The notes: generated by a model from the letters alone, not told the origin. Shown: positions 29,639 to 38,871, counted from the stretch's first letter. The stretch: DNA of 41,408 nucleotides from Planctomycetota bacterium (GCA_021413865.1 JAIOPN010000006.1:1-41408); one strand, 5' to 3'. Made by a program: numbers and translations.

Positions 29639-30541
29639 TTATGACGCCGGCGCATGCACCGGCAGCGAGATGGTGAAATCCGTGCCGCGGCCCGGGTCGG
29701 TGTGCACGGTGATGGCGCCGCCGTGTTCCTGGATGATGCGTTTGGTGGTGGGCAGGCCCAGGCCGCTGCCGTTTTTTTTCGTCGAGAAATAGGGCTGGAA
29801 GATCTTGTCGAGTCGGTCGGGCGCGATGCCCGGTCCGGTGTCGATGACGTGGATGTGCACCTCGTCCAGGCCGTGGGTCTTACCGCGTTCGGTGCGGAGG
29901 ATGAGGTCGCGTGCCCCGCCGTGGGGCGTGCCGGGCAGGCGTTGTGCCTCCTCCATCGCCTGGGTCGCGTTGATGAGCAGGTTGAGCAGGGCCTGTTTGA
30001 GCAGGCCCGCGTCGGCGTCCGCGGTGAGGGGCTGGGGCGCCGTCTCGACGCGCACGCGCACGCCCGCCGCCGCCGCCTGCGGGCCGAAAAAGTCGGCGAG
30101 CTCCGTCACCAGGCCGTTCAGGTCGGTCGGGGCCCGGTCGAGATTCACCCGCCCGGCGAAGCGGAGGAAGTCCTCGAGAATCTCGCGGAGCCGCTGCACC
30201 TCGCGGGTCAGGGGGTCGAGCCTGCGCCGCACGCGGTCCACCTTTTCACGCGTCTGCGCCGGGGCGATGTCGGTGAGGGCGACGCCGCCCGCGCCCAGGC
30301 CCTCGGCGATCTCATCAACGTCCTCGCGGAGGAGCTGGAGGTTGAGGTTGATGGTGGAGAGCGGGTTCTTGATCTCGTGCGCCAGCCCGCCGGTCATGGT
30401 GCCCATCTCGGCGAGGCGCTCGGCGGCCTGGGCGCGGCGCTCCAGCGCCCGGACGCGCCGCAGCGACCGCCTGCCCGCCACCGCGACCAGCGGCACCGCG
30501 ATGAGGACACCCAGGGATACACCTATCCAGAACCAGAACAT
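29639..30541 (-). CDS. sensor histidine kinase
   Basis: A 300-residue kinase. One N-terminal membrane helix (2-22) is followed directly by a short linker and the HisKA domain with phosphorylated His55 in GGLAHEIKNPLST. The HATPase domain follows: N-box in LKQALLNLLINATQAM, G1 DTGPGIAPDRLDKIF, F-box YFSTKKNGSGLGLPTTK and IIQEHGGAI. It has no sensing domain outside the membrane and no response regulator beside it, so it is an orphan that may rely on another input or partner. The family resembles NtrB/ZraS-type kinases. The signal is unknown. Confidence 0.93.
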   Translation of the reverse strand: MFWFWIGVSLGVLIAVPLVAVAGRRSLRRVRALERRAQAAERLAEMGTMTGGLAHEIKNPLSTINLNLQLLREDVDEIAEGLGAGGVALTDIAPAQTREKVDRVRRRLDPLTREVQRLREILEDFLRFAGRVNLDRAPTDLNGLVTELADFFGPQAAAAGVRVRVETAPQPLTADADAGLLKQALLNLLINATQAMEEAQRLPGTPHGGARDLILRTERGKTHGLDEVHIHVIDTGPGIAPDRLDKIFQPYFSTKKNGSGLGLPTTKRIIQEHGGAITVHTDPGRGTDFTISLPVHAPAS

Positions 30542-30611
30542 GGAGGCCGAGCATAGCCGACCCCACCCGCGCCGTCACCGTGCGGGAAGGGGTTGCGCGA
30601 TTGCGTGGGTA

Positions 30612-30929
30612 TTAGGGGGTTCGACGGGGGCCGCGGGTGTAACCCTGCGACGTGGAACCGGTGGTTCCAGTGCCGGAACCGGCGGGGCCGCCATTGTCCG
30701 GGCCCGCCAAGGGCTTGGTCGGTGCGGCGGTGCGGACGACGTGCTGGGCTTGGTAGCCCTTCTCGCCCTGCACCAGTTCGTACTCGACGTCCTCACCATC
30801 CTTGAGGGAACGGAAGCCGTCGGATTGGATCTGGCTGAAGTGGACAAACACGTCCTGCCCCGAGGGGCCGACAATGAACCCGAAACCCTTTTTCGGGTCG
30901 AACCATTTTACTTTTCCGGCAATCGGCAT
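30612..30929 (-). CDS. cold-shock domain protein with low-complexity tail
   Basis: A 105-residue protein. Residues 1-66 are a complete cold-shock domain: [15 protein letters not shown] (RNP1) and DVFVHFSQI (RNP2), which binds single-stranded RNA or DNA. Residues 67-105 are Gly/Thr/Ser/Pro-rich, longer than in E. coli CspA (70 residues). The ATG at 30929, with GAGG nearby, was chosen because it begins exactly at the domain; the frame extends upstream without conserved sequence. The unusually long intergenic region upstream (about 300 bases to pnp) could hold a cold-responsive leader. Confidence 0.94.
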   Translation of the reverse strand: MPIAGKVKWFDPKKGFGFIVGPSGQDVFVHFSQIQSDGFRSLKDGEDVEYELVQGEKGYQAQHVVRTAAPTKPLAGPDNGGPAGSGTGTTGSTSQGYTRGPRRTP

Positions 30930-31231
30930 GAACCACCTCGGTAGCAACGGGCGATAAGCCCTCGTTCGGAGCGGCGAGCTCCGCGAGCCGGTCCACTTAA
31001 TCGATGACCCATGCAAACTCAACGGGGCAAAGACTGACGGAACGGGTCGCAGTGACCACCGGTCGTCAATCCCCAAACGCGTCTAGCCGCGGGCTAACGC
31101 GTAGGCCCGGGCTGTCATTGCCGGGCGTCGGCGGGGGACCCGGAACTCCCGGGCCATGTGCATCGTGTCCGATGCGGAATTTTCGACCAACGCATGTTAG
31201 TCGTCTCACCCTTGGGAGGACAAGGGCGAGT
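30930..31231. other. intergenic region between pnp and the cold-shock gene
   Basis: No gene, repeat copy or clear terminator was recognised in these 302 bases. Weak promoter-like words occur on the reverse strand. A long leader for the cold-shock mRNA is possible but no specific structure could be supported by eye. Confidence 0.4.
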
Positions 31232-33370
31232 TTAGTTCTTCTTTTCGGCGGTCGCGCCCTCTTCCTTGAGCACGGCCTTGCGGGAAAGCTTCACGCGGCC
31301 CTGGTCGTCGATGAGCAGGACCTTGACGCGGAGCACGTCGCCGATCTTCACCACGTCGCCCACTTTCTCGACGTAGCCGTCGGAGAGCTCGGAGATGTGG
31401 CACAGGCCGTCCTGGCCCGGGATGACCTCGATGAACGCGCCGAAGTCCTTGACCGAGGAGACGCGGCCGGTGTAGATCTGGCCGACCTTGACCTCGGCGC
31501 AGAGCTTCTCGACCTCTTCGAGGGCGGCCTCGGCCTTGCCGGCGCCGATGGCGGAGATGAAGACCGTTCCGTCTTCTTCGACCTCGATGGTGGCGCCGGT
31601 GGCTTCCTGGATGGCGCGGATGGTCTTGCCACCGGGGCCGATGAGCTTGCCGATTTTCTCGGGGTGGATCTTGGTGGAGAGGATGCGGGGGGCGTAGGGG
31701 CTGATCTGGGCGCGGGGCTCGGGGATGGCGGTCTCGATCATGTCGATGATCTCGAGCCGGTTCTTCTTGGCGAGTTCGAAGGTCTTCCTGATCTGGGCCA
31801 GGGAGAGTCCGCGGATCTTGAGGTCGAGCTGGATGGCGGTGATGCCGTCCTTGGTGCCGCAGACCTTGAAGTCCATGTCGCCGAAGTGGTCTTCCTCGCC
31901 CTGGATGTCGGTGAGGTAAACCTCCTTGCCGTTCTCGCAGATCATGCCGATGGAGATGCCGGCGACGGCGGCGGAGATGGGGACGCCCGCGTCCATGAGG
32001 GCGAGGGTGCCGCCGCAGGCGGAGGCCATGGAGGAGGAGCCGTTAGACTCGAGGATGTCGGAGACGAGGCGGACGGTGTAGGGGAAGACGTCAACGGGGG
32101 GCAGGACGGGCTGGAGGGCTCGCTGGGCGAGCATGCCGTGGCCGATCTCGCGGCGGCCGGGGCCCATGATGCGCTTGGCCTCGCCGACGGAGAAGGGGGG
32201 GAAGTTGTAGTGGAGGTAGAACTTCTCGGAGTATTCCTCGCCCAGGCCGTCGACGATCTGCTCGTCCTTGCCGGTGCCGAGGGTGGCGGTCACAAGCGCC
32301 TGGGTCTCGCCGCGGGTGAAGAGCGCCGAGCCGTGGACGCGGGGGAGGACCGAGACGTCGCACGAGATTGAGCGGAGCTGGTCGAGCGCCCGGCCGTCGG
32401 TGCGTTTGCCGGTGAGGATCACCTCGCGGGTGATCTTCTCTTCGAGGTCGGAGATGGCGAGCTTGGCGTCCTTGACGCGCTTCTCGTAGGCCTTGGCCTG
32501 GGCGTAGGTCGCGGTCTCGCCGGGCTTGGGTAGTTCCTTGGCGAAGAAGTCGGCCTTGGCCTTGTCGATCGCGCCGTAGCGGTCGAGCTTGTTGCCGCCG
32601 GCGGTCTTGGCGGCCTTGAACGGGCCGGTGAGCTTGTCGTTCACGAGCTTGACGATCTCGGCGTCGGGGAGCTGCAGCTCGAACTTCTTGGGCTTGCCGA
32701 CGCTAGCGACCAGGTCGTCGATGATGGCGACGATGTGCTTGATCTGCTCGTAACCGAACTCGATGGCGGAGGCGACGACGTCCTCGGAGAGCTCGTGGGC
32801 GCCGACCTCGATCATGTTCATGCCGTCCTTGTGGCCGCAGAGCAGCAGGTCAAGGTCGCTGAACTCGTTCTGCGCCGCGGTGGGCATGATGACGAAGCGG
32901 CCATCGACGCGGCCGACGCGGACGTTGCCGACGGGGCCCTCGAAGGGGACGGAGGAGATCGCCAGGGCGGCGGAGGCGGCGATGCCCGCGAGGACGTCCG
33001 GCTCATTCTGGCCGTCGGCGGCGAGCACCCAGCACTGGATCTGCACCTCGTCGAAGTAGCCCTTGGGGAACAGCGGCCGGATCGGCCGGTCGATGTTCCT
33101 CATGGTCAGCGTTTCTTTCTGGTTCGGGGCGCCCTCACGCTTGCGGAAGCCGCCTGGGAACTTGCCCGCGGCCGAGAGCTTCTCGCGGTAATCGACGGTG
33201 AGGGGGAAGAAGTCCAGGCCTTCGCGCGGGGCGGCGCGGACGACCGTGCCCAGCACGACGGTCTCGCCGTACTGGACGATGACGGCGCCGTCGGCCTGTT
33301 TGGCGAAGCGACCGGTTTCGATGCTAAGGGTGCGACCGCCCAGTTCGAGTTGTACGCGGGTGACGGGCAT
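31232..33370 (-). CDS. pnp: polyribonucleotide nucleotidyltransferase (PNPase)
   Basis: A 712-residue exoribonuclease of normal length. Domains in order: first RNase PH domain (1-140), all-helical linker (GPFKAAKTAGGNKLDRYG region), second RNase PH domain (about 320-540, with GSALFTRGETQALVTATLG and NGSSSMASACGGTLALMDAG), KH domain (IHPEKIGKLIGPGGKTIRAIQEATG) and S1 domain (GQIYTGRVSSVKDFGAFIEVIPGQDGLCHISEL). It degrades RNA by phosphorolysis. The ATG at 33370 with AAGGA upstream is used; a longer frame adds 47 unconserved residues. It follows rpsO, the same order as in E. coli. Confidence 0.97.
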   Translation of the reverse strand: MPVTRVQLELGGRTLSIETGRFAKQADGAVIVQYGETVVLGTVVRAAPREGLDFFPLTVDYREKLSAAGKFPGGFRKREGAPNQKETLTMRNIDRPIRPLFPKGYFDEVQIQCWVLAADGQNEPDVLAGIAASAALAISSVPFEGPVGNVRVGRVDGRFVIMPTAAQNEFSDLDLLLCGHKDGMNMIEVGAHELSEDVVASAIEFGYEQIKHIVAIIDDLVASVGKPKKFELQLPDAEIVKLVNDKLTGPFKAAKTAGGNKLDRYGAIDKAKADFFAKELPKPGETATYAQAKAYEKRVKDAKLAISDLEEKITREVILTGKRTDGRALDQLRSISCDVSVLPRVHGSALFTRGETQALVTATLGTGKDEQIVDGLGEEYSEKFYLHYNFPPFSVGEAKRIMGPGRREIGHGMLAQRALQPVLPPVDVFPYTVRLVSDILESNGSSSMASACGGTLALMDAGVPISAAVAGISIGMICENGKEVYLTDIQGEEDHFGDMDFKVCGTKDGITAIQLDLKIRGLSLAQIRKTFELAKKNRLEIIDMIETAIPEPRAQISPYAPRILSTKIHPEKIGKLIGPGGKTIRAIQEATGATIEVEEDGTVFISAIGAGKAEAALEEVEKLCAEVKVGQIYTGRVSSVKDFGAFIEVIPGQDGLCHISELSDGYVEKVGDVVKIGDVLRVKVLLIDDQGRVKLSRKAVLKEEGATAEKKN

Positions 33371-33577
33371 GTGGCTTTCCTTCAAAGAGGGTTCGCCCGG
33401 GCCGGCGAAAAAGGGGCCGGGCGGGTGGGAACGTGAACCCGGTTTGGAGGAAGGGAAGCAGAAGACAGAAGGCTCGGGTCGCGGGTCGGGTAACCGGCGC
33501 TCGGAGCCCACTGCCGTCTGCCACCGTCACCCAACCGGAAGAATCCGTGGGGCGTGGCGCAACGGCCAAGCCGCCTG

Positions 33578-33847
33578 TTACTTACGCAGACCGAGCCGAC
33601 CGATCAATTCCTGGTAGCGGGGGCGGTCCGTCTTGGCCAGATACCCCAGCAGGCGGTTGCGCTTGCTGACCATCATGAGCAGGCCGCGCCGGGAGGCGTA
33701 GTCCTGCTTGTGCCCGCGCAGGTGCTCGGTCAGGCCGTTGATCCGCTCGGTGAGCAGGGCGACCTGCACCTCCGGCGACCCCGAATCGGTGTCGGTACGG
33801 CGGAACGTCTGGATGATCTCGGTCTTCTTTTCTGCGGCAATGGTCAT
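33578..33847 (-). CDS. rpsO: 30S ribosomal protein S15
   Basis: An 89-residue protein, full S15 length. The sequence shows the four-helix pattern with the conserved rRNA-binding segment [48 protein letters not shown] and [12 protein letters not shown]. It binds 16S rRNA at the central domain junction. It lies 207 bases upstream of pnp on the same strand, the conserved rpsO-pnp pair. Confidence 0.98.
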   Translation of the reverse strand: MTIAAEKKTEIIQTFRRTDTDSGSPEVQVALLTERINGLTEHLRGHKQDYASRRGLLMMVSKRNRLLGYLAKTDRPRYQELIGRLGLRK

Positions 33848-33945
33848 GATCGCACTCTCAAAATCCGGACCCGCACCGGGTCCAACCTGTTCAACGTTAG
33901 TCCCTTAGTGTACCCCAGCCCTCCCCCCGATGCAATCCGCTCCCC

Positions 33946-34022
33946 GGAGCCCCGGCATGCGAATGCGGGGCTTCTTGGGCGTGGTCGAATACGGAAGCCC
34001 CGCATTGGCATGCCGGGGCTCC
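33946..34022. repeat. REP-like inverted repeat, AGCCCCGnCATGC family, copy 1
   Basis: GGAGCCCCGGCATGCGAATG followed by CGGGGCTTC is answered by its near complement at 33994-34022. The arms are about 28 bp with few mismatches and an inner AGCCCCG/CGGGGCT pair. It lies between divergent rpsO and the sugar nucleotidyltransferase gene, about 40 bases before the latter's ATG. Confidence 0.82.
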
Positions 34023-34060
34023 CACTTTCTTTCTTATACCCCTCGGCTATCCTCACCCCC

Positions 34061-35158
34061 ATGCGACACGCACTCATCATCGCCGGCGGCTCGGGCACCC
34101 GCCTCTGGCCCATGAGCCGCGCGGGCTTGCCCAAGCAGCTCATCCCCTTCATCGGCGGCAAGAGCCTTCTCCAGATCGCCGCCGACCGCCTCGCCGGGCT
34201 GATCCCCGACGAGCGTATCCACATCTGCGCCGCCGAGTCCCACCGCGATTCCATCGTCAAGCTCCTCAAAGGCGGCGAGCCCGCCGGGCGGTTCTACGGC
34301 GAGCCGATGGGGCGCGACACCGTCAACGCCATCGGCCTGGGCGCGGCCATCATCGGCCACAAGGACCCCGAGGCCGTCATCGCAATCTTCACCGCCGACC
34401 ACATCATCGAGCCCGCGGATGAGTTCCGGAAAATCGTCGCGCAGGGGTACGAGCTGGCCGAGTCGCAACCCGACACGCTCGTGACCTTCGGCATCAAGCC
34501 CACGCACGCCGCGACCGCGTATGGCTACCTCGAACTGGGTGACGCGCTGTCTCCCACGGCACGCCTCGTCCGTCAGTTCAAGGAAAAGCCCGACGCCGCC
34601 ACCGCCAAGCGCTACGCCGACGCCGGCCCCGACCATTACCTCTGGAACAGCGGCATGTTCGTCTGGCGGGCTTCAACCTTGATGGACTGCATCCGCCGCT
34701 TCGTGCCGGAGAATTACGACGGCCTGGCAAAACTCGGCAGGGCGTGGCACACCGATGCGCGCAAGACGTTGCTCGCCGAGATATACCCGAAGCTGAAAAA
34801 GATCAGCGTGGATTTCGCCATCATGGAGCCCGCGTCGCGTGACCCGGTGGTGAAGGTCGCGGCCGTGCCCATGCCGCTGACGTGGCTCGACATCGGCTCG
34901 TGGCCCGCCTTCGCCGTCACCCGCCCGACGGACGGGCGGGGCAACGCCATCGCCGCCGAACACCACGCCCTGGTCGATTGCAGCAACACCCTCGTCGCCT
35001 CCAGCGACCCGCAGCACCTCGTCACAGCCATCGGCTGCGACGATCTCATCATCATCCACACCCCCGACGCCACGCTCGTCTGCCGCGCCGACCGCGCGGA
35101 GGAGATCAAGAAGCTGCACGAGCTGGTCGGTAAAAAAGAGGGCGGCCGGTGGCTCTGA
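34061..35158 (+). CDS. mannose-1-phosphate guanylyltransferase
   Basis: A 365-residue nucleotidyltransferase of the ManC/AlgA type without the C-terminal isomerase domain. The nucleotide-binding start is HALIIAGGSGTRLWPMSR with the catalytic Lys in LPKQLIPF. FTADHIIEP is the metal-binding region, FGIKPTHAATAYGYLE and FKEKPD are typical of the family, and YLWNSGMFVWRA follows. It makes GDP-mannose from mannose-1-phosphate and GTP for surface polysaccharide or glycosylation. The ATG at 34061 matches the domain start. A link to the downstream sugar kinase and glycosyltransferase is plausible. Confidence 0.93.
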   Translation: MRHALIIAGGSGTRLWPMSRAGLPKQLIPFIGGKSLLQIAADRLAGLIPDERIHICAAESHRDSIVKLLKGGEPAGRFYGEPMGRDTVNAIGLGAAIIGHKDPEAVIAIFTADHIIEPADEFRKIVAQGYELAESQPDTLVTFGIKPTHAATAYGYLELGDALSPTARLVRQFKEKPDAATAKRYADAGPDHYLWNSGMFVWRASTLMDCIRRFVPENYDGLAKLGRAWHTDARKTLLAEIYPKLKKISVDFAIMEPASRDPVVKVAAVPMPLTWLDIGSWPAFAVTRPTDGRGNAIAAEHHALVDCSNTLVASSDPQHLVTAIGCDDLIIIHTPDATLVCRADRAEEIKKLHELVGKKEGGRWL

Positions 35159-35292
35159 GCAGGCGGGCCCCGGTCCAAGGCGCTTGACGCGCCTGCGGGT
35201 CTGGATTAACTATCAAGCCCGGAGAGGCATCTCGTCTTTCGTCGCGGGCATCGAATGAGGTTGTCGGTCACATTTTACTTGGGGACATTTCC

Positions 35293-35655
35293 ATGAGTGA
35301 GCAGAACATTCCTGTTTTTAAGAACCCGCCGATCCTGGTGCTTGTCCTGGGCTTCTGCACCCTCGGTCTCTACCTGATCTACTGGAACATGAAGACGGCG
35401 GAGGTGCTCAACGCGGTGTCCGGCAAGGAGGTGATCGCGCCCCCTATCGCCGTGATCGCGGGCTGCTGCGTGCCGGTGAACATTTATTTCTATTACCTGG
35501 CGGGGCAGACGCTGGGCGACCTGGGCAAGCGGATCGGCAAGGAAGAAGACCTCAAGAGCAAATCGACCCTCCTGCTCATCCTTGGGTTCCTGTTCCCGAT
35601 GGTCGCGGCCATGATCCTGCAGGGCCACATCAATGAACTGTACGATCAGCATTGA
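35293..35655 (+). CDS. DUF4234-type small membrane protein
   Basis: A 120-residue protein beginning with a polar stretch, then NPPILVLVLGFCTLGLYLIYWNMKTAEVLN, the characteristic opening of DUF4234 proteins. Two more hydrophobic segments follow (IAPPIAVIAGCCVPVNIYFYYLAG and STLLLILGFLFPMVAAMILQGHIN). Location in the inner membrane is expected; the function is unknown. Its 3' end overlaps the start of the next gene by 23 bases, so the two are co-translated. Confidence 0.87.
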   Translation: MSEQNIPVFKNPPILVLVLGFCTLGLYLIYWNMKTAEVLNAVSGKEVIAPPIAVIAGCCVPVNIYFYYLAGQTLGDLGKRIGKEEDLKSKSTLLLILGFLFPMVAAMILQGHINELYDQH

Positions 35656-36124
35656 GCCACGGTCGGTCGATGCGCCGAGCACCCGCAATCGGCTGCTGTC
35701 GGCGGCGGGTCTCACCGCGGTCGTCGTTACCAGCTATCTGTACGCTCCCTGGTCCACGACGGGGCCGGTCCTCTGTCCGCTGCGGGCGTTGACGGGTGTG
35801 GACTGCCCCGGCTGCGGGCTGACACGCTCGTTCTGCGCCATGGCGCACGGCCATCTCGCCCAGGCGGCCTCCTTCCACTGGCTCGGACCGCTCTTCTTCG
35901 CCTGCGCCGTCGCGGCCATCCCGCTCCTGCTCATCGAGGCCGGCCGGAAGCGCCGCATCGAGTGGTTTCACCGCCTGCTCTTCTCGCGGCGCGTGGCCTA
36001 CGCCGTGGCCGCGGTGCTGGTCCTGCACTGGGCGGTGGACATGGTCAGCGACACCCGCTCCGGCGCGCTACTGTCGTCGATCAAGGGTTCGCTGCTCGGG
36101 CAGGTCATTGGCTGGATCGCCTGA
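35633..36124 (+). CDS. DUF2752 membrane protein
   Basis: A 163-residue protein of the DUF2752 family. The family motif CPLRALTGVDCPGCGLTRSF is complete, with the cysteines and the GCGLTR turn. Three hydrophobic segments are visible: residues 22-40, 84-102 and 122-138. The function is unknown; the paired cysteines suggest metal or redox chemistry at the membrane. The start overlaps the preceding DUF4234-type gene, a pairing also seen in other bacteria. Confidence 0.9.
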   Translation: MNCTISIEPRSVDAPSTRNRLLSAAGLTAVVVTSYLYAPWSTTGPVLCPLRALTGVDCPGCGLTRSFCAMAHGHLAQAASFHWLGPLFFACAVAAIPLLLIEAGRKRRIEWFHRLLFSRRVAYAVAAVLVLHWAVDMVSDTRSGALLSSIKGSLLGQVIGWIA

Positions 36125-36203
36125 CCCGCACGCGGCGTTTCTCCCGCGATTCCGGTACGATTGGGCCTCGTCACCACGGCCCTTTCACCCCCGAGAATCA
36201 CGC

Positions 36204-37109
36204 ATGCCCCTGATCGTCACCGGCTCCATCGGCATCGACAGCATCGAGTCCCCCAACGGCAACGCCGACAACGTGCTCGGCGGCTCGGCGATCTACTTCG
36301 CCGCCGCCGCCAGCTTCTTCGGGCCCGTACGGCTCGTCGCGGCCGTGGGTGAGGACTTCCCGCCCGCGTTCCGCAAGTCGTTCGAGCATTTCAAGGTGGA
36401 CATGCAGGGCCTGGAGACGCGGAAGGGGAGCAAGACCTTCCGCTGGCGCGGCAAGTACCACCAGGACATGAACCACCGCGACACGCTCGAGGTGCAGCTC
36501 AACGTGCTGGCCGAGGCGCTCCCGCCCGTGCCCGAGAAGTACAAGGACAGCGAGTACATCTTCCTGGCCAACACGCACCCCGCGGGCCAGCTCGCGCTGC
36601 TCGACCAGTTCCCCAAGCGGAAGCTCGCCATCGCCGACACGATGGACCTCTGGATCGAAACCGAGCGGCCGACGCTGATGAAGCTGCTCAAGAAGGTGGA
36701 TGGCCTGGTGCTCAACAACGACGAGGCCGAGCAGCTCACGGGCGAGTCGAACCTGATCCTCGCCGCCGAGAAGATCACGGAGATGGGCCCGAAGTTCGTC
36801 GTGGTGAAAAAGGGCGAGCACGGCGCGCTGATCGAGCACGACGGGGCCAAGGTCGTGCTCCCCGCCTTCCCCGCGACCAAGGTCGTGGACCCCACCGGCG
36901 CGGGCGACTCCTTCGCCGGCGGCATGATGGGCTGCCTCGCCGCCTCGGGCGATTTCTCCCTCGCCGGCCTCCGCAAGGCGATGGCGTACGGCACCGTCGT
37001 CGCCAGCTTCAACATCGAGTCCTTCAGCCTCGACCGCCTCAAACAACTCTCCCGCGCCGACATCGACAACCGCCTCAAGACCTACCGCGAGATGCTGGCG
37101 ATCGGGTGA
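36204..37109 (+). CDS. PfkB-family carbohydrate kinase
   Basis: A 301-residue sugar kinase of the ribokinase/PfkB family. The N-terminal substrate signature is NVLGGSAIYFAAAASFFG; the C-terminal signature DPTGAGDSFAGG (229-240) includes catalytic Asp235 and the anion hole GAGD. An insertion-like segment RKGSKTFRWRGKYHQDMNHRDTLEVQLN resembles the lid of nucleoside or sugar kinases; the substrate cannot be named. ATG at 36204 starts directly at the first beta strand. The upstream in-frame extension is unconserved. Confidence 0.92.
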   Translation: MPLIVTGSIGIDSIESPNGNADNVLGGSAIYFAAAASFFGPVRLVAAVGEDFPPAFRKSFEHFKVDMQGLETRKGSKTFRWRGKYHQDMNHRDTLEVQLNVLAEALPPVPEKYKDSEYIFLANTHPAGQLALLDQFPKRKLAIADTMDLWIETERPTLMKLLKKVDGLVLNNDEAEQLTGESNLILAAEKITEMGPKFVVVKKGEHGALIEHDGAKVVLPAFPATKVVDPTGAGDSFAGGMMGCLAASGDFSLAGLRKAMAYGTVVASFNIESFSLDRLKQLSRADIDNRLKTYREMLAIG

Positions 37110-37135
37110 GAGTCGTGAGGCCTTCTTACCGACGA

Positions 37136-37255
37136 ATTGAACCACGGAGACGCGGAGAAACACGGAGATAGCGGAGTAACACAAAAAACAACTTCTTGCT
37201 TCGGCCCTTCGCTTCTCCGCTCCCTCATCTTCCCTCCGTGTCTCCGTGGTTCAAT
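37136..37255. repeat. inverted repeat with ATTGAACCACGGAGAC ends
   Basis: ATTGAACCACGGAGACGCGG (37136-37155, continuing AG) is answered by CTCCGTGTCTCCGTGGTTCA (37234-37253, continuing AT), a 22-bp pair with one mismatch. Between lie further CGGAGA-type words in both senses. It fills the gap between the sugar kinase and the glycosyltransferase. This family looks unrelated to the others in the window. Confidence 0.78.
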
Positions 37256-37274
37256 CTAGATAACGGCGTCACCC

Positions 37275-38390
37275 ATGCCCGAACCCGATCGCCCGCTCCG
37301 CATCCTCCACCTCACCGCCGGCTCCGACGCCGGCGGGCTGAGTCGGTACATCTTCGACATGTGCTCGGCCATGAAGGAGCGCGGCCACCAGGTCGCCGTC
37401 GCCGGTGAAAAAGGGGCGTGGCACTGGCTCTTCGAGCGTGCCCCCTGGCCGTGGATCGACGTCCCCCTCAAGGGCAACCCCATCGCCCTCTGGAAGGCCT
37501 CCTCCCGCCTCACCCACTGGATGAGCGCCCACCCCGTGGACCTCATCCACACCCACTACCGACGCGCCTCGCTCGTCGCCCGCCGCCTGCAGCGCGGCTT
37601 CGGCGTCAACATCCTCTACACCCTCCACCTCTCCAACATCTCGCTCTCGGGCGTCAACCGTTTCCTCTCCGACTTCGGCGACCACACCCACGCCGCCAGC
37701 GCCGACGCCGTGAAATGGCTCGTCGAGTCCGCCCGCGTCCCGCAGGAGCGCATCACGCTCATCCCGCACGGCATCGACCCGGCGAGGTTCCCCCGCGCCA
37801 CCGCCCAGGACCAGCTTGCCGCGCGGCACAAGTTCGACGTGCCCGCCGACGCCCTGGTCGCCGCCTTCGTCGGCCGGCTCGACACGCCCAAGAACGAGGA
37901 GTGGCTCCTCGACCTCGCCGCCCGCTCGCACGCCGCGCTGCCTTCGCTTGTCATCCTCATGGCCGGCGAGGGCCCGCACGAGGCCGCGCTCCGCGCCCGC
38001 ATCCAGAAGGAAGGCCTCGCGCAGCGCGTCCGCCTGCTGGGCCACCAGGACCCGCTCCCCGTCTACCAGGCCGCCGACGCCGTGCTGCTCCCCTCGGCCC
38101 GCGAGGGTTTTTCGTTGGTCTGCACCGAGGGCATGTGCGTCGGCCGGCCCGTCCTCCGCACCCAGACCTCCGGCACCAGCGAGCACATCATCGAGTCCGT
38201 CACCGGCCACTCCGTCCCCATCGACCGCACCGCCTTCCTCGACGCCGCCACCGTCTTCCTCTCCGACCGCGCGGCGCTGGAGCGCATGGGCGGAGCCGCC
38301 TCCGAGCACGTCCGCCAAAACCTCACCTTCGACCGACAGTTCGACGACACGCTCGCGCTGTACCGCCGCCTGAGTGAACGCTTCCCGTAG
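37275..38390 (+). CDS. glycosyltransferase family 4
   Basis: A 371-residue GT-B fold enzyme. N-terminal acceptor domain: RILHLTAGSDAGGLSRYIFDMCSAMKERGHQVAV, then VDLIHTHYRRASLVARRLQ. C-terminal donor domain: VAAFVGRLDTPKNEEWLLDLAA, ILMAGEGPHE, VRLLGHQDPLPVYQAADAVLLPSAREGFSLVCTEGM with the E-x7-E motif. It transfers a sugar from a nucleotide donor, perhaps GDP-mannose given the guanylyltransferase nearby, but the donor is not shown by sequence. The stop codon TAG lies at the edge of a repeat. Confidence 0.93.
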   Translation: MPEPDRPLRILHLTAGSDAGGLSRYIFDMCSAMKERGHQVAVAGEKGAWHWLFERAPWPWIDVPLKGNPIALWKASSRLTHWMSAHPVDLIHTHYRRASLVARRLQRGFGVNILYTLHLSNISLSGVNRFLSDFGDHTHAASADAVKWLVESARVPQERITLIPHGIDPARFPRATAQDQLAARHKFDVPADALVAAFVGRLDTPKNEEWLLDLAARSHAALPSLVILMAGEGPHEAALRARIQKEGLAQRVRLLGHQDPLPVYQAADAVLLPSAREGFSLVCTEGMCVGRPVLRTQTSGTSEHIIESVTGHSVPIDRTAFLDAATVFLSDRAALERMGGAASEHVRQNLTFDRQFDDTLALYRRLSERFP

Positions 38391-38461
38391 CCCCGTCATG
38401 CAAATGCGGGGCTTCTGTATTCGACCGCCGCGAAGAAGCCCCGCATTCGCATGACGGGGCT
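38389..38461. repeat. REP-like inverted repeat, AGCCCCGnCATGC family, copy 2
   Basis: AGCCCCGTCATGCAAATGCG with GGGCTTCT is answered by GAAGCCCCGCATTCGCATGA with CGGGGCT. The left arm begins inside the stop codon TAG of the glycosyltransferase, so the repeat supplies the end of the gene and could terminate transcription. Confidence 0.85.
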
Positions 38462-38510
38462 GCAAAAAACGCACATCCACCTTTCGCCGCGCTCCGCCTA
38501 AAATCCCCCC

Positions 38511-38726
38511 ATGCAGCGCCGCAAAAAGAAACGCCGCCGCGCCGCCGATGAGGGCGCCTACACCTGCCCCTCCTGCGGCGAAGAGATCGTGATCCCCCTC
38601 GACCTCTCCGCCGGCAGCGAGCAGGAGTACGGCGAAGACTGCCCGGTCTGCTGCAACCCCAACATCATCCACGTCGAGTTTTTCGAGGAAGGCGACCCGC
38701 CACGCGTCTGGGCGGAGGCGGAGTGA
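38511..38726 (+). CDS. CPXCG motif-containing cysteine-rich protein
   Basis: A 71-residue protein with a basic start (RRKKKRRRAADEG), then YTCPSCGEEIVIPLD and DCPVCCNPNII, the two CPxC pairs of the CPXCG family (PF14255), which should bind one zinc ion. The C-terminus is acidic. The role is unknown. It lies between two copies of a repeat family, each near a stop codon. Confidence 0.93.
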   Translation: MQRRKKKRRRAADEGAYTCPSCGEEIVIPLDLSAGSEQEYGEDCPVCCNPNIIHVEFFEEGDPPRVWAEAE

Positions 38727-38746
38727 TCCATTTCGCTCTCAGCCGT

Positions 38747-38774
38747 AGCCCCGCCATGCCAATGCGGGGCTTTT
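38747..38774. repeat. REP-like arm, AGCCCCGnCATGC family, copy 3 (right arm decayed)
   Basis: AGCCCCGCCATGCCAATGCG followed by GGGCTTTT matches the left arm of copies 1 and 2. The right arm is reduced to CGCATTGGCAT near 38805, so the element looks degraded. Confidence 0.7.
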
Positions 38775-38871
38775 GCGTATGGCCATCAAATCACGTGCAT
38801 CATGCGCATTGGCATCAGCGCGTTACGCTACGCTTCACGTACTCCACCTCCTCGTTTGTCGGAGAATCAAA

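Noticed and set aside
35178-35194. AGGCGC/GCGCCT hairpin after the guanylyltransferase gene as a terminator
   Set aside because: The stem is only six base pairs and no T-run follows; it is too weak to claim.
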